Assembly: GCF_049650445.1 (NCBI RefSeq)
Contig: NZ_JBASAD010000017.1
Coordinates: forward strand, 1-64,000
Origin: Castellaniella sp049650445
GTDB taxonomy: Bacteria > Pseudomonadota > Gammaproteobacteria > Burkholderiales > Burkholderiaceae_B
DNA length: 64,000 nt
Direction: 5' to 3'
Shown here piece by piece: positions 16,904-26,614 of this stretch (its first letter is position 1; each line of letters starts with the position of its first letter). Below the pieces are notes generated by a model. It had not been told where the DNA came from, ran no database searches, and was given only the letters and a program-made list of their open reading frames with translations. A program made the position numbers and the translations under genes.

Positions 16904-17590
16904 ATGTCCACCGTCAACGACGTCTACGGCTCGAACGCCGCATCCGCACTGGCCAATGCCCAGACCAAAAGCCTGATGGGCGAGACCCAGGACCGCTTCC
17001 TGACCTTGCTGGTCACGCAGTTGCAGAATCAGGACCCCCTGAATCCCATGGACAACGCGGCGGTCACTTCGCAGATCGCGCAACTGTCCATGGTCAACGG
17101 CATTTCGCAGTTGAACAATACCCTGCTGGCCCTGTCGGGTCAGATGGACATGTCCCAGTCCCTGCAGGCCGCCGGCCTGATCGGCAAGGACATCCTTTAT
17201 CCGGGCGAAAAAATCTCGCTGGGCAGCGATGCCGATTCGGGCGTCAAGTCCGCCACGCCCTTTGGCATCGATCTGATGTCCGGCGCGGCCAAGACCAAGG
17301 TCTCCATCCTGGATTCCACCGGCAAGGTCGTGCGCGAATACGAATTCGACGCCAAGGATGCCGGCGTCTACCCGATGACGTGGGACGGACTGGATGCCGC
17401 CGGTGCGCCCGCGCCGGACGGTGCCTACACCGTCCAGGTGGCAGCCTCCGACGCCAACGGCAAACCCGTCTCAGCAGAGACGCTGACTTCGGGGCACATC
17501 AACAGCATCGCCTACACCTCCGAAGGCCTGAAGCTGAATCTGGCCATGGGGCAAAAGATTTCTCTGCTGGACATCCGGCAGGTCATGTAA
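16904..17590 (+). CDS. flgD: Flagellar hook capping (scaffold) protein FlgD
   Basis: A 228-residue hook-cap protein needed for FlgE polymerisation and discarded when the hook is complete. The N-terminal signature is FLTLLVTQLQNQDPLNPMDN, with TSQIAQLSMVNGISQLN after it. The C-terminal part holds the FlgD Ig-like/Tudor fold, seen in YEFDAKDAGVYPMTWDGLDA. Length is normal. It lies between flgC and flgE. Confidence 0.97.
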   Translation: MSTVNDVYGSNAASALANAQTKSLMGETQDRFLTLLVTQLQNQDPLNPMDNAAVTSQIAQLSMVNGISQLNNTLLALSGQMDMSQSLQAAGLIGKDILYPGEKISLGSDADSGVKSATPFGIDLMSGAAKTKVSILDSTGKVVREYEFDAKDAGVYPMTWDGLDAAGAPAPDGAYTVQVAASDANGKPVSAETLTSGHINSIAYTSEGLKLNLAMGQKISLLDIRQVM

Positions 17591-17661
17591 TCCGGGCGGC
17601 GGGCGCATCGCGTACCGCCGTTTCAACGAATCAACGCAGTACGCACTGAAAGAGGTCAATC

Positions 17662-18942
17662 ATGGGTTTCGGTCAAGGTCTCAGCGGTCTGAACGCCGCC
17701 TCGCAAAACCTGGACGTCATCGGCAACAACATCGCCAACTCCGGGACGGTGGGCTTCAAGACCGGTACGGCCACGTTTGCCGACGTCTACGCCAGCTCGC
17801 GCGTCGGTCTGGGCGTGCAGGTCGCGTCCATCAACCAGCGCTTCACCACCGGGATCGTGTCCACGTCAGGCAACCAGTTCGACATGGCCATCGACGGGGC
17901 CAAGGGCCTGTTCGTGGTGACCCAGCCCAACGGCGCCACGCTGTACACCCGCAACGGCCAGTTCCTGGCCGACAAGGATCACTTCATCGTCAATGCCCAG
18001 GGGCAGCGGCTGATGGGTTATGCACCGGGCGGCACCAACCTGATCCCCATGACCGTGCCGATCGGCAATATCGCGCCTCAGGCAACTGACACCATCACCA
18101 ACAAGGTGAACGTGGATTCCAATGCGACCGTGATCGATGAGACGGCGCATCCGTTTGATCCGAATGACGGGCAATCCTTCTCCAAGATGACGCCCTTGAC
18201 GGTCTTCGACACCCTGGGCAATGAGCACACGGTGGAGCAGTATTACGTCAAACGTGCGGTCACAGGGGCCGCGCCCAACGAAGTCAATAATTGGGATGTC
18301 TACATCAAGGTCGATGGCAATGTGGTGAATGCCGGCACGGGCGCCATTGTGCCTCCGCCTGTGCCCCCCGCTGTGGTCACACCGGGCTTTTATACGCCCG
18401 CCCAGAAGATGGAGTTTGATAAAGAAGGCCGTCTGGATCCCGCCACGGCCAGCTATACGTTGAACTATACCGTTCCGGTCACTGGCGGTGCGGCGGCGGA
18501 GCCGCTGGCCATCAATGTCAGCTATGCCGGTTCCACGCAGTTTGGTGGCAGCTATTCCCAGGATTTCGTCCAGAATGGCTATAAAACGGGTGAGTACGCC
18601 AGCATGTCCATCGGCTCCAACGGTGAACTGATCGCCAATTACACCAACGGCGCCAAGCAGGCCATGGGCACGATCGCCCTGGCCGACTTCGCCAACCTGC
18701 AGGGCTTGCAGCCGGTGGGCGGCAATGCCTGGGCCGAGACCGCCAATTCGGGCCAGCCCATCGTGGGCACCCCGGGCAGCAACGGTCTGGCCGTCATCAA
18801 GGGCCAGGCAGTGGAAGAATCCAACGTGGACATGAGCCAGGAGCTGGTCAATATGATCATTGCCCAGCGTACCTACCAGGCCAATGCCCAGACGATCAAG
18901 ACGCAGGACCAGATCCTGCAGACCTTGATCACCATGCGCTAA
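17662..18942 (+). CDS. flgE: Flagellar hook protein FlgE
   Basis: A 426-residue hook subunit. N-terminal motif SGLNAASQNLDVIGNNIANS (about residues 7-26) and C-terminal motif ELVNMIIAQRTYQANAQTIK are the conserved rod/hook helices; the middle holds the variable hook domains. Codon usage in the variable middle (about 18100-18600) is slightly less GC-rich than in its neighbours, as often seen in surface-exposed segments. flgD is 71 bp upstream, flgF 14 bp downstream. Confidence 0.98.
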   Translation: MGFGQGLSGLNAASQNLDVIGNNIANSGTVGFKTGTATFADVYASSRVGLGVQVASINQRFTTGIVSTSGNQFDMAIDGAKGLFVVTQPNGATLYTRNGQFLADKDHFIVNAQGQRLMGYAPGGTNLIPMTVPIGNIAPQATDTITNKVNVDSNATVIDETAHPFDPNDGQSFSKMTPLTVFDTLGNEHTVEQYYVKRAVTGAAPNEVNNWDVYIKVDGNVVNAGTGAIVPPPVPPAVVTPGFYTPAQKMEFDKEGRLDPATASYTLNYTVPVTGGAAAEPLAINVSYAGSTQFGGSYSQDFVQNGYKTGEYASMSIGSNGELIANYTNGAKQAMGTIALADFANLQGLQPVGGNAWAETANSGQPIVGTPGSNGLAVIKGQAVEESNVDMSQELVNMIIAQRTYQANAQTIKTQDQILQTLITMR

Positions 18943-18956
18943 ACGGATAGCCCGGC

Positions 18957-19706
18957 ATGGATCGCATCCTGTACACCGCCTCCAACGGCGCGGCCCGCAT
19001 CCTGGAACAGCAGTCGGTCATCTCCAACAACATGGCCAACGTGGCCACGACCGGGTTCCGCGAGCAGATGGCGATCTACCGGTCCGTGCCGGTGGTGCCC
19101 CAGGCGGGCGAACTGCCCACCCGGGTCAGCACCGTGGCCTCTACGCCGGGCAGCCATTTCCGCCAGGGCATCATGGCCGAGACCGGCCATGCCCTGGACG
19201 CGGCCATCTCCGGGGACGGCTGGTTTGCGGTGCAGACGCCCCAGGGCGAGGCCTATACCCGCGCGGGCGAATTCGCCGTCAACGATCAGAATCAACTGGT
19301 CACGCACACCGGCCTGCCGGTGCTGTCGGCCGACGGCCAGCCCATCGAGATTCCCGAGCGCGGCAGCGTGACTTTTGCCACGGACGGCCAGATCAGCGCA
19401 CTGGGCGCGGGCGACAACCCCCGCGACATCCAGTTGCTGGCGCAGTTGAAGCTGGTCAATCCGCCCAAGGATCAACTGGTGCGCAGCGACGATGGCCTGT
19501 TCCGTACGGCCGGCGGCCAGCCGGTCCAGCCGGACGAAGCCGTCCGGATCGCCCCCGGTTTCATCGAAAAGAGCAACGTCAATCCGGCCGCCATGATGGT
19601 GGCCATGATTTCCAACGCCCGCCAGTTCGAGTTGCAGATGCAGGTCGTCAAGAACGCCAGCACCAACGAAGAGCGCGGCAATTCGATTCTTTCGGCGGTG
19701 GGCTGA
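18957..19706 (+). CDS. flgF: Flagellar proximal rod protein FlgF
   Basis: A 249-residue rod protein. It opens MDRILYTASNGAARILEQQS and carries NNMANVATTGFREQMA, typical of FlgF. The C-terminal motif is EKSNVNPAAMMVAMISNARQ. It is exported and joins the proximal rod between FlgC and FlgG. It lies 14 bp after flgE and 32 bp before flgG. Confidence 0.97.
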   Translation: MDRILYTASNGAARILEQQSVISNNMANVATTGFREQMAIYRSVPVVPQAGELPTRVSTVASTPGSHFRQGIMAETGHALDAAISGDGWFAVQTPQGEAYTRAGEFAVNDQNQLVTHTGLPVLSADGQPIEIPERGSVTFATDGQISALGAGDNPRDIQLLAQLKLVNPPKDQLVRSDDGLFRTAGGQPVQPDEAVRIAPGFIEKSNVNPAAMMVAMISNARQFELQMQVVKNASTNEERGNSILSAVG

Positions 19707-19738
19707 GCCCGCCGCCCCTTTGAACAGGCACGACTGAC

Positions 19739-20524
19739 ATGATACGTTCCCTGTGGATCGCCAAAACTGGTCTGGAAACTCAACAGACCAGCATGGATGT
19801 GATTTCCAACAACCTGGCCAACGTCAACACCACCGGCTTCAAGCGTAGCCGCGCCGTGTTCGAAGACCTGATGTACCAGACGATGCGCCAGCCCGGCGCC
19901 GCCGTCGGTGCGGCCAACCAGTTGCCCTCCGGCCTGCAGGTCGGTACCGGTGCGCGCGTCGTGGCCACCGAGCGCATCCACACGGATGGCGGCCTGAAGG
20001 AAACCGGCAATGCGCTGGACGTGGCCATCCTGGGCAAGGGTTTTCTGCAAGTGGAAATGCCCGACGGCTCCTTTGCCTACACGCGCGACGGCAGCATCCA
20101 GCGCGACCAGAACGGCATGCTGGTGACGGCGGGCGGCTACCCCATCCAGCCGGGGATCAACATCCCCGACAATGCGTTGTCCATTTCGATTTCGCGCGAC
20201 GGCACGGTGTCCGTGACCCAGCCGGGCGCGGCCGGTACCAACGTCGAGGTCGGTCAACTGCAACTGTCGACCTTCATCAACCCGACCGGCTTGCAGAGCA
20301 TGGGCGAAAACCTGTACCTGGAAACCGATGCTTCGGGACCGGCCAATCTGCTGCAGCCCGGCCTGGACGGTGCGGGGACGCTGATGCAGAACTACGTGGA
20401 AACGTCCAACGTCAATGTGGCCGAGGAACTGGTGAACATGATCACCACCCAGCGCGCCTTCGAGATGAACAGCAAGGCGGTGCAGACGTCCGACCAGATG
20501 CTCGCCCGCCTGACCCAGTTGTAA
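19739..20524 (+). CDS. flgG: Flagellar distal rod protein FlgG
   Basis: A 261-residue distal rod protein, the standard FlgG length. It begins MIRSLWIAKTGLETQQTSMD with NNLANVNTTGFKRSRAVFED, and ends with ETSNVNVAEELVNMITTQRA, the diagnostic FlgG C-terminal helix. It forms the drive-shaft segment that passes through the P- and L-rings encoded just downstream (flgI, flgH). Confidence 0.98.
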   Translation: MIRSLWIAKTGLETQQTSMDVISNNLANVNTTGFKRSRAVFEDLMYQTMRQPGAAVGAANQLPSGLQVGTGARVVATERIHTDGGLKETGNALDVAILGKGFLQVEMPDGSFAYTRDGSIQRDQNGMLVTAGGYPIQPGINIPDNALSISISRDGTVSVTQPGAAGTNVEVGQLQLSTFINPTGLQSMGENLYLETDASGPANLLQPGLDGAGTLMQNYVETSNVNVAEELVNMITTQRAFEMNSKAVQTSDQMLARLTQL

Positions 20525-20530
20525 TACAGG

Positions 20531-21229
20531 ATGTCCATGAAGGGATTGCGTCGTTTGGCGGGTGCGTGGGCGGCGACGCTGGCGCTGGTCTTGTCCGGGT
20601 GCGCGCTGGTGCCGCCCGAGCCGATCGTCACGGGGCCGCTGACCGCGCCGCCCCCGCCTCAGGTGCCGCCGATGGCGGAAGCCAACGGTTCCATCTATCA
20701 GCCGACCGCCTACGGCAACTATCCCTTGTTCGAGGATCGCCGGCCACGCAATGTGGGTGACATCGTCACCATCGTGATCCAGGAAAAGACCAACGCGGCC
20801 AAGAACGTCAATACCAACACCAACCGCAGCGGCAGCGCGTCCATGGGCATCGGGTTGAGTCCGGATTTTCTGCCCGACGATCTCGGGCCGAAACAGAATT
20901 TCGACGCCACCGGCGGCAACCAGTCCAAGGGCACGGGCTCCAGCAGCGCCAACAACCTGTTCACCGGCACATTGACGACGACGGTGATCGGCGTGCTGCC
21001 CAATGGCAACCTGCAGATCGCCGGGGAAAAGCAGATCGCCATCAACCGTGGCAGCGAATACGTCCGCTTTTCCGGTGTGGTGGACCCGCGCTCGATCACC
21101 GGCAACGGCACGGTGGCCTCCACCCAGGTGGCCGACGCCCGCATCGAATACCGCAGCAAGGGGGTGATGGACGAAGTCCAGACCATGGGCTGGCTGCAGC
21201 GCTTCTTCCTCAACATCGCCCCGTTCTGA
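20531..21229 (+). CDS. flgH: Flagellar L-ring lipoprotein FlgH
   Basis: A 232-residue outer-membrane lipoprotein. A short signal peptide ends in the lipobox LSGC with the lipidated Cys24. Conserved FlgH features include LFEDRRPRNVGDIVTIVIQE and the C-terminal VDPRSITGNGTVASTQVADA. FlgH forms the outer-membrane bushing around the rod. It starts 6 bp after flgG; an alternative ATG lies two codons downstream at 20537. Confidence 0.97.
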   Translation: MSMKGLRRLAGAWAATLALVLSGCALVPPEPIVTGPLTAPPPPQVPPMAEANGSIYQPTAYGNYPLFEDRRPRNVGDIVTIVIQEKTNAAKNVNTNTNRSGSASMGIGLSPDFLPDDLGPKQNFDATGGNQSKGTGSSSANNLFTGTLTTTVIGVLPNGNLQIAGEKQIAINRGSEYVRFSGVVDPRSITGNGTVASTQVADARIEYRSKGVMDEVQTMGWLQRFFLNIAPF

Positions 21230-21233
21230 CGTG

Positions 21234-22379
21234 ATGGCCGTTATGCTGATTTCGATTCCCCCCTTCCTGCGCCGTCTGGCTGCCGGCGCCCTGGCCCTGA
21301 GCCTGGGCGTGCTGCTGCCGCTGGGCGCCGCTCAGGCCGAGCGCATCAAGGACCTGGCGTCCTTTACCGGTGTGCGGGAAAACCAGTTGATCGGTTACGG
21401 TCTGGTGGTCGGCCTGGACGGCAGCGGCGACCAGGTCCGCCAGACGCCTTTCACCCAGCAGAGCCTGACCAATATGCTGTCGCAACTGGGCGTGACCGTA
21501 CCCCAGGGCACCAATATGCAGGTCAAGAACGTCGCCGCCGTCATGGTGACGACACGTCTGCCGGCTTTCGCCCAGCCGGGCCAGAGTCTGGACGTGGTGG
21601 TGTCGTCCATGGGCAACGCCAAGAGTCTGCGTGGGGGTACGCTGCTGATGACGCCTCTCAAGGGCGCCAATGGCCAGGTCTACGCCCTGGCCCAGGGCAA
21701 TCTGCTGGTCGGCGGCGCCGGTGCGTCCCAGGGCGGAGCCAGCGTCCAGGTCAATCAACTGAACGGCGGCATCATCCCCGACGGTGCCATCGTCGAGCGC
21801 GGTGTGCCCACGACCTACGCCCAGAACGGCATGGTGCGCCTGGAGTTGAACTCCAGCGACTTCGGCATCGCCCAGAACGTCGTGGCAGCGCTCAATCGCA
21901 AGTTTGGCGCGCAGACGGCGACGGCGCTGAACGGCCGCACCATCGAACTGAGCGCGCCGACCGATCCCAAGGCGCAGCTTGCCTTCCTGTCCCAGGTGGA
22001 AAACCTGCAGGTCGGCCTGCCGCCCGCCCGCGCCCGGGTGGTGATCAATGCCCGTACCGGTTCGGTGGTGATGAACCGCACCGTCACCATCGACGAGGCC
22101 GCCATCGCCTACGGCAATCTGTCGGTCACCATCAGCCCGCAGCAGCAGGTCAGCCAGCCGACCACGCCCTTTGGCGGCGGCGAGACCGTGGTGACGAACA
22201 ATACCCAGATCGAGATGCGCAGCGAGGGCGGCGCCATCCAGCGTGTGACCACCAGCGCCAATCTGGCCGACGTGGTGCGCGCTCTGAACGCCCTGGGAGC
22301 GACGCCGCAGGATCTGCTGTCCATCCTGCAGAATCTCAAGAGTGCCGGCGCCTTGCGCGCCGACCTGGAAGTGATCTGA
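21234..22379 (+). CDS. flgI: Flagellar P-ring protein FlgI
   Basis: About 381 residues with a signal peptide (RRLAAGALALSLGVLLPLGA...AQA). The mature start ERIKDLASFTGVRENQLIGY is the FlgI signature. It is secreted by Sec and polymerises in the periplasm around the rod, helped by FlgA. The start could be GTG 21231, ATG 21234 or ATG 21243; none has a clear Shine-Dalgarno. I chose the first ATG. It is 4 bp after the flgH stop. Confidence 0.95.
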   Translation: MAVMLISIPPFLRRLAAGALALSLGVLLPLGAAQAERIKDLASFTGVRENQLIGYGLVVGLDGSGDQVRQTPFTQQSLTNMLSQLGVTVPQGTNMQVKNVAAVMVTTRLPAFAQPGQSLDVVVSSMGNAKSLRGGTLLMTPLKGANGQVYALAQGNLLVGGAGASQGGASVQVNQLNGGIIPDGAIVERGVPTTYAQNGMVRLELNSSDFGIAQNVVAALNRKFGAQTATALNGRTIELSAPTDPKAQLAFLSQVENLQVGLPPARARVVINARTGSVVMNRTVTIDEAAIAYGNLSVTISPQQQVSQPTTPFGGGETVVTNNTQIEMRSEGGAIQRVTTSANLADVVRALNALGATPQDLLSILQNLKSAGALRADLEVI

Positions 22380-22386
22380 GGCCGCC

Positions 22387-23358
22387 ATGGAATTCGTGTC
22401 GCATGCGCCCTTGCTGAGTCCAGACGCCACGCCTTCGGCGCTGGATTTCAGCAGCCTGAACACCCTCAAGCGCGGGGTGCAGGTCGGGGGGAATGCCGCC
22501 CAGAGCCAGCAGCGCGAGGTCGCACGCCAGTTCGAGGCGATCTTCATCCAGATGATGCTCAAGCAGGCGCGCCAGCAGTCAGCGCAGATGCCGTCTCTGT
22601 TTGATTCCCAGGCGACGCGCATGGCCCAGAGCATGAGCGACGAGCAGGCCGCGCTGGCCTTGGCCAACCCCGGTTTTGGACTCGCCGACGCGCTGATGGC
22701 GCAGATGCGGGGCGGGGTGCTGAACGAGCCGCGCAATCCGCTGGCCAATCCGCCCGAGGCTGCCCGTTCGCGCCTGCCGGGCCTGCAGTCGCGCATTGGC
22801 GAAGGCCGTCACGAAATGGCCGGTTCCATCACGTCTCTGATCAATCTGCTGACGCGGCGTGGGGCAGGCGACCGGATCGGCGGCGCCATCCAGGGTGCGC
22901 CGGCGCATATCCGGACTTTCGTGGACCGCATGGGCGCCGCTGCCGAGCTGGCGTCCCAGCGCAGCGGTGTGCCGGCCAAGCTGATCCTCAGCCAGGCGGC
23001 CCTGGAATCCGGCTGGGGCGAACGTGAAATCCGGCGTCCGGATGGCCGCAGCAGCCACAATCTGTTCGGCATCAAGGCTGGCGGCGGCTGGCGTGGCGAG
23101 GTGGTCAATGTGATGACCACCGAATACGAGGACGGGGTGGCGCGCCGGGTGTCGCAGCCGTTCCGAGCCTACGGGTCCTACGCCGAATCTTTCCAGGATT
23201 ATGCCGAGCTGGTCGGCGGTAACGGCCGCTACGGCAAGGTCGTGGCCGCCCCTTCGGCCGAGGCTGCTGCCCGGCGTATCCAGGAAGCCGGCTACGCCAC
23301 CGACCCGGGCTACGCCGACAAACTGATCTCCATCATGGGGTATTTCAACGCCCGTTGA
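22387..23358 (+). CDS. flgJ: Flagellar rod cap and muramidase FlgJ
   Basis: A 323-residue bifunctional protein. Residues about 40-110 are the rod-cap domain (ARQFEAIFIQMMLKQARQQS). Residues about 170-320 are a glucosaminidase/muramidase domain with predicted catalytic Glu207 in LSQAALESGWGE and the FGIKAGGGW block. The two-domain form is usual in beta- and gammaproteobacteria; it lets the rod pass through peptidoglycan. It ends the flgB-J run, 121 bp before flgK. Confidence 0.97.
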   Translation: MEFVSHAPLLSPDATPSALDFSSLNTLKRGVQVGGNAAQSQQREVARQFEAIFIQMMLKQARQQSAQMPSLFDSQATRMAQSMSDEQAALALANPGFGLADALMAQMRGGVLNEPRNPLANPPEAARSRLPGLQSRIGEGRHEMAGSITSLINLLTRRGAGDRIGGAIQGAPAHIRTFVDRMGAAAELASQRSGVPAKLILSQAALESGWGEREIRRPDGRSSHNLFGIKAGGGWRGEVVNVMTTEYEDGVARRVSQPFRAYGSYAESFQDYAELVGGNGRYGKVVAAPSAEAAARRIQEAGYATDPGYADKLISIMGYFNAR

Positions 23359-23389
23359 ACCGGGATGCCCCCGTCTCACGCTGCATGCC

Positions 23390-23416
23390 TAAATTTTTTG
23401 GTCCGCGTGCCGTTAT
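23390..23416 (+). promoter_or_regulatory. Sigma-28 promoter of flgKL
   Basis: TAAA-N15-GCCGTTAT, seven of eight -10 positions matching the FliA consensus, in the flgJ-flgK gap and 63 bp upstream of the flgK ATG. It would give flgK and flgL late expression independent of the flgB operon. Confidence 0.85.
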
Positions 23417-23479
23417 GATCAGAGAAGATATCCGGAGCGCGCCCGAACGGCGCATCCGTAACCGATAGGATTGCAGCAT

Positions 23480-25138
23480 ATGAATCTGGCGAATCTCGGC
23501 AAGGCCGGCCTCCTGGTTGCGCAAAACCGTCTGCAGACGGCGGGGCACAACATCAATAATGCCGCGACTGCGGGTTATAGCCGCCAGACCGTTCTGGCGC
23601 AGACGGCGGGGGCCACGCCGACGTCGGGCGGCTGGATCGGCCGGGGCGTGCAGGCCGTCAGCGTGCAGCGTTCCTACGATAATTTCCTGCAGAGCCAGCT
23701 CACCGGTTCGCTGACGCGCGGCGCGGCGCTGAAGACCTACGGCGACCAGGTCAGCCAGATCAATAACCTGGTGGCCGACCGCACGGTGGGCATTTCCCCG
23801 GGCATCCAGAAATTCTTCGACAGCCTGGACGCGGTGGCCTCGGCCCCGGCCGACGTGGCTGCCCGCCAGGAACTCATCGGCCAGGCCAACAGCCTGGCGG
23901 CCCAGATCCGCGACGCCAACGCCTTCCTGGACAGTCAGCGCAACAACGTCAACACGCAGATCGACACCACGGTCAGCCAGATCAACAGCTACCTGGATCG
24001 CATCCAGGACATGAACCGCCAGATCACCATCGCCAAGGCCACCAATCCGGACCAGCCGCCCAACGACCTGCTGGATCAGCGCGACCAACTGGTCAGCGAA
24101 CTGGGCCAGTTGGTGGATGTCCAGGCGTATGAGCAGGATGATCGTGTCAGCCTCACCATCGGCAATGGCCAGACCGTGCTGGGCGGGGATTCCGTCTACC
24201 ACCTGGAGGTGCATCCGTCCAAGGCCGATCCGTCCCGAATGGCGGTCAATTACACCACCAAGGACGCGGCGGGCAATCCCGTTCCCATCGAGATGGAGGA
24301 CAAGCGGATCACCGGCGGCAAGCTGGGCGGCCTGCTGACCTTCCGCACGGATGCCCTGGACGCCACGCAGAACGATCTGGGGCGCGTCGCCCTGGGGATC
24401 TCCATCGCCATCAACGAACAGCACAAGCTGGGCGTGGATCTGGCCGGCACGCCGGGCGTGGATTTTTTCACCGTGGGCACGCCCAAGGTCATCGGCAATG
24501 AACGGAACAGCGCGGGGGCGGGTACGCCGACCGCCGCATTCGTGCCGGGCGAACTGTCCAAGATCACCAACCAGGATTACCGTGTCGAGTTCGACGGCAC
24601 GAATTACAAGGTCACGCGGGAGCCTGAAGGCACGGCCCTGACGCCGACCATTACCGGTACGACGCTGAGTTTCGACGGCGTCGAAATCGACACGGCGGGG
24701 ATGACTCCGGCGGCGGGCGATAGCTGGCTGATCCAGCCCACGCGCGACGTGTCGGCCGCCATGACCGTGGCCATCACCGATCCGGCACACATTGCGGCGG
24801 CGGCTCCCGGTGCGGGCACCGCCAATGGCGACAACGCTCTGGATCTGGCCGCACTGCGGGACAAAAAGGTCCTGGGCAACGGCACCATGGGCATGAACGA
24901 GGCCTATTCCAAGCTGGTCAGCACCGTGGCGGTCAAGACGCAGCAGAACATCACGGCGCAAAAGGCCCAGGAAACCCTGATCGCCCAGAATTTCTCGGCC
25001 CAGCAGGCCGTGTCCGGCGTCAATACGGACGAGGAATACCTCAATCTGATGCAGTATCAGGATCAGTACCGCGCCGCCGCGCGCCTGATCGACGCGGCCT
25101 CGACCCTGTTCGACACGCTGCTCTCCCTGCGTGGCTAA
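23480..25138 (+). CDS. flgK: Hook-filament junction protein FlgK (HAP1)
   Basis: A 552-residue protein from ATG 23480, with AGGA nine bases upstream; a TTG three codons earlier is less likely. N-terminal signature NAATAGYSRQTVLAQTAG and C-terminal helix NLMQYQDQYRAAARLIDAAS fit FlgK. It is the first junction layer between hook and filament, delivered by FlgN. It has its own sigma-28 promoter. flgL follows after 25 bp. Confidence 0.97.
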   Translation: MNLANLGKAGLLVAQNRLQTAGHNINNAATAGYSRQTVLAQTAGATPTSGGWIGRGVQAVSVQRSYDNFLQSQLTGSLTRGAALKTYGDQVSQINNLVADRTVGISPGIQKFFDSLDAVASAPADVAARQELIGQANSLAAQIRDANAFLDSQRNNVNTQIDTTVSQINSYLDRIQDMNRQITIAKATNPDQPPNDLLDQRDQLVSELGQLVDVQAYEQDDRVSLTIGNGQTVLGGDSVYHLEVHPSKADPSRMAVNYTTKDAAGNPVPIEMEDKRITGGKLGGLLTFRTDALDATQNDLGRVALGISIAINEQHKLGVDLAGTPGVDFFTVGTPKVIGNERNSAGAGTPTAAFVPGELSKITNQDYRVEFDGTNYKVTREPEGTALTPTITGTTLSFDGVEIDTAGMTPAAGDSWLIQPTRDVSAAMTVAITDPAHIAAAAPGAGTANGDNALDLAALRDKKVLGNGTMGMNEAYSKLVSTVAVKTQQNITAQKAQETLIAQNFSAQQAVSGVNTDEEYLNLMQYQDQYRAAARLIDAASTLFDTLLSLRG

Positions 25139-25163
25139 GCCGCCTTCGTTTTAGGAATTCATC

Positions 25164-26423
25164 ATGCGCATCAGCACCAACCTCGTTTTCCAGACCGGCC
25201 TGAACACCATCAACCTGCAGATGGCCGACCTGATGCATCTGTCGCAGCAGATCGGCACGGGCCAGAAAATGGTCACCCCGGCCGACGATCCCCTGGGTGC
25301 GGCGCAGTCCATCAATCTGTCGCAGTCCCAGGCCCAGAACGCCCGTTATGCCGACAACCGCGCCGTGGCCAACCAGAATCTGGGCACCGAGGACGACGCG
25401 CTTCAGAGCCTGATCTATCTGATGCAGGACGTACGCACCCGGTTGGTCGAAACCGGCAACGGCACGATGTCGGATGCCGACCGCAGCACCCTGGCGGGCG
25501 TGTTGCGCCAGGCTCAGCAGACGGCGCTGGGCATCGCCAACACCACCGACGGCAACGGACAATTCCTGTTTTCCGGTTCCAGAGGCGACATTCCGGCCTA
25601 TACGGAAAGCCCCGTGGGCAGCGGTAACTACAGCTACCAGGGCGATACCTTGCAGCGCCTGATCCAGGCCGACCAGACTCGCCGGATCCCCGGCAGCGAC
25701 GTGGGCTCGGATGTGTTCCAGCGCGCCCAGCCGGGGACGCGGGATTACCTGTCGACGGCCGATACGGCGAATACCGGCACGGCGATCCTGGGGCGGGCCT
25801 CAATCGTCGACAATGCGCTGGGTAATGCCGACGCCAAGTTCTCGTTCAGCATCCAGTTCGATGCGACGGGGACGAACTACACAGTCACCACACAGGACGT
25901 ATCGACGGCCCCTCCGGGGGCGCCTGTCGTGGGGGCGCCTCAACCGTGGACGCCAGGCCAGAAAACCCTGGACCTGGGGCAGGGCACCTCCCTGGAAATC
26001 CGGGGCGAACCCGCCGGCGGCGACACCTTTACGGCCGAACCCTTGAAGCACTCGACCGGCCTGAACCTGTTCCAGGCGATGGGGGCGCTGGCCGATGCGC
26101 TGGAGCAGCCCATCCAGGGGGACGAAAAGGCTTCCGCCAGCCTGCGCAACCTGATGAACACCACGTCGCAGACGCTGGCCACGCTGTATGACAATGTCCT
26201 GACGGTGCGCGCGTCCGTCGGTTCGCGCATGAACGAACTGACCGCTTTGAACGACACCGGCGCCCAGCGCAACCTGGGCTACTCCAAGGCCCTGTCGGAC
26301 ATCGAAGACCTGGATTACTACCAGGCCACCACCCAGCTCAATCTGCGCAAGATCGCCCTGGAAGGCGCCGGGCTGGCGATTCAAACCATCCAGGGTCTGA
26401 GCCTGTTCAACCGCGGCAAATGA
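25164..26423 (+). CDS. flgL: Hook-filament junction protein FlgL (HAP3)
   Basis: A 419-residue flagellin-related protein. N-terminus MRISTNLVFQTGLNTINLQM with QIGTGQKMVTPADDPLGAAQ is the FlgL/flagellin start. The C-terminus DIEDLDYYQATTQLNLRKIA is the matching helix. It forms the second junction layer, on which FliD-capped flagellin polymerises. It is co-transcribed with flgK. A hairpin with a short T-rich tail lies about 100 bp after the stop. Confidence 0.97.
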   Translation: MRISTNLVFQTGLNTINLQMADLMHLSQQIGTGQKMVTPADDPLGAAQSINLSQSQAQNARYADNRAVANQNLGTEDDALQSLIYLMQDVRTRLVETGNGTMSDADRSTLAGVLRQAQQTALGIANTTDGNGQFLFSGSRGDIPAYTESPVGSGNYSYQGDTLQRLIQADQTRRIPGSDVGSDVFQRAQPGTRDYLSTADTANTGTAILGRASIVDNALGNADAKFSFSIQFDATGTNYTVTTQDVSTAPPGAPVVGAPQPWTPGQKTLDLGQGTSLEIRGEPAGGDTFTAEPLKHSTGLNLFQAMGALADALEQPIQGDEKASASLRNLMNTTSQTLATLYDNVLTVRASVGSRMNELTALNDTGAQRNLGYSKALSDIEDLDYYQATTQLNLRKIALEGAGLAIQTIQGLSLFNRGK

Positions 26424-26461
26424 TCCAGCCGCCGGCGCCTCGGCCCGGCATGCAATACCCG

Positions 26462-26481
26462 GGGATTGTCTCGGCAATCCC
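26462..26481 (+). other. 7-bp hairpin downstream of flgL
   Basis: GGGATTG (26462-26468) pairs with CAATCCC (26475-26481). No T-run follows. It may add to the stronger hairpin at 26526 in ending flgL transcription. Confidence 0.35.
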
Positions 26482-26525
26482 GCTTTGCTCGACCCCCCGA
26501 CCGGGGGCGTGGGGCAATCCTGACG

Positions 26526-26556
26526 AATAGGGCCTACAAGGCCCTATTTATCTTTG
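26526..26556 (+). terminator. Probable terminator after flgL
   Basis: AATAGGGCC pairs perfectly with GGCCCTATT around the loop TACAA, followed by TATCTTT. It lies between flgL and the next MCP gene, whose ATG is at 26615. Confidence 0.6.
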
Positions 26557-26614
26557 GAAGCTTCCCGGCACCGACATGGCATGCTGGGAGAAGCCTATAA
26601 CAAGTAGAGGCGAC

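Noticed and set aside
26491..26520. CCCCCCGACCGGGGGCG block after flgL as a third palindromic element
   Set aside because: It shares only the C-run/G-run pair. The diagnostic TTGGGGCGGCCCGGC core and covarying arms are absent.
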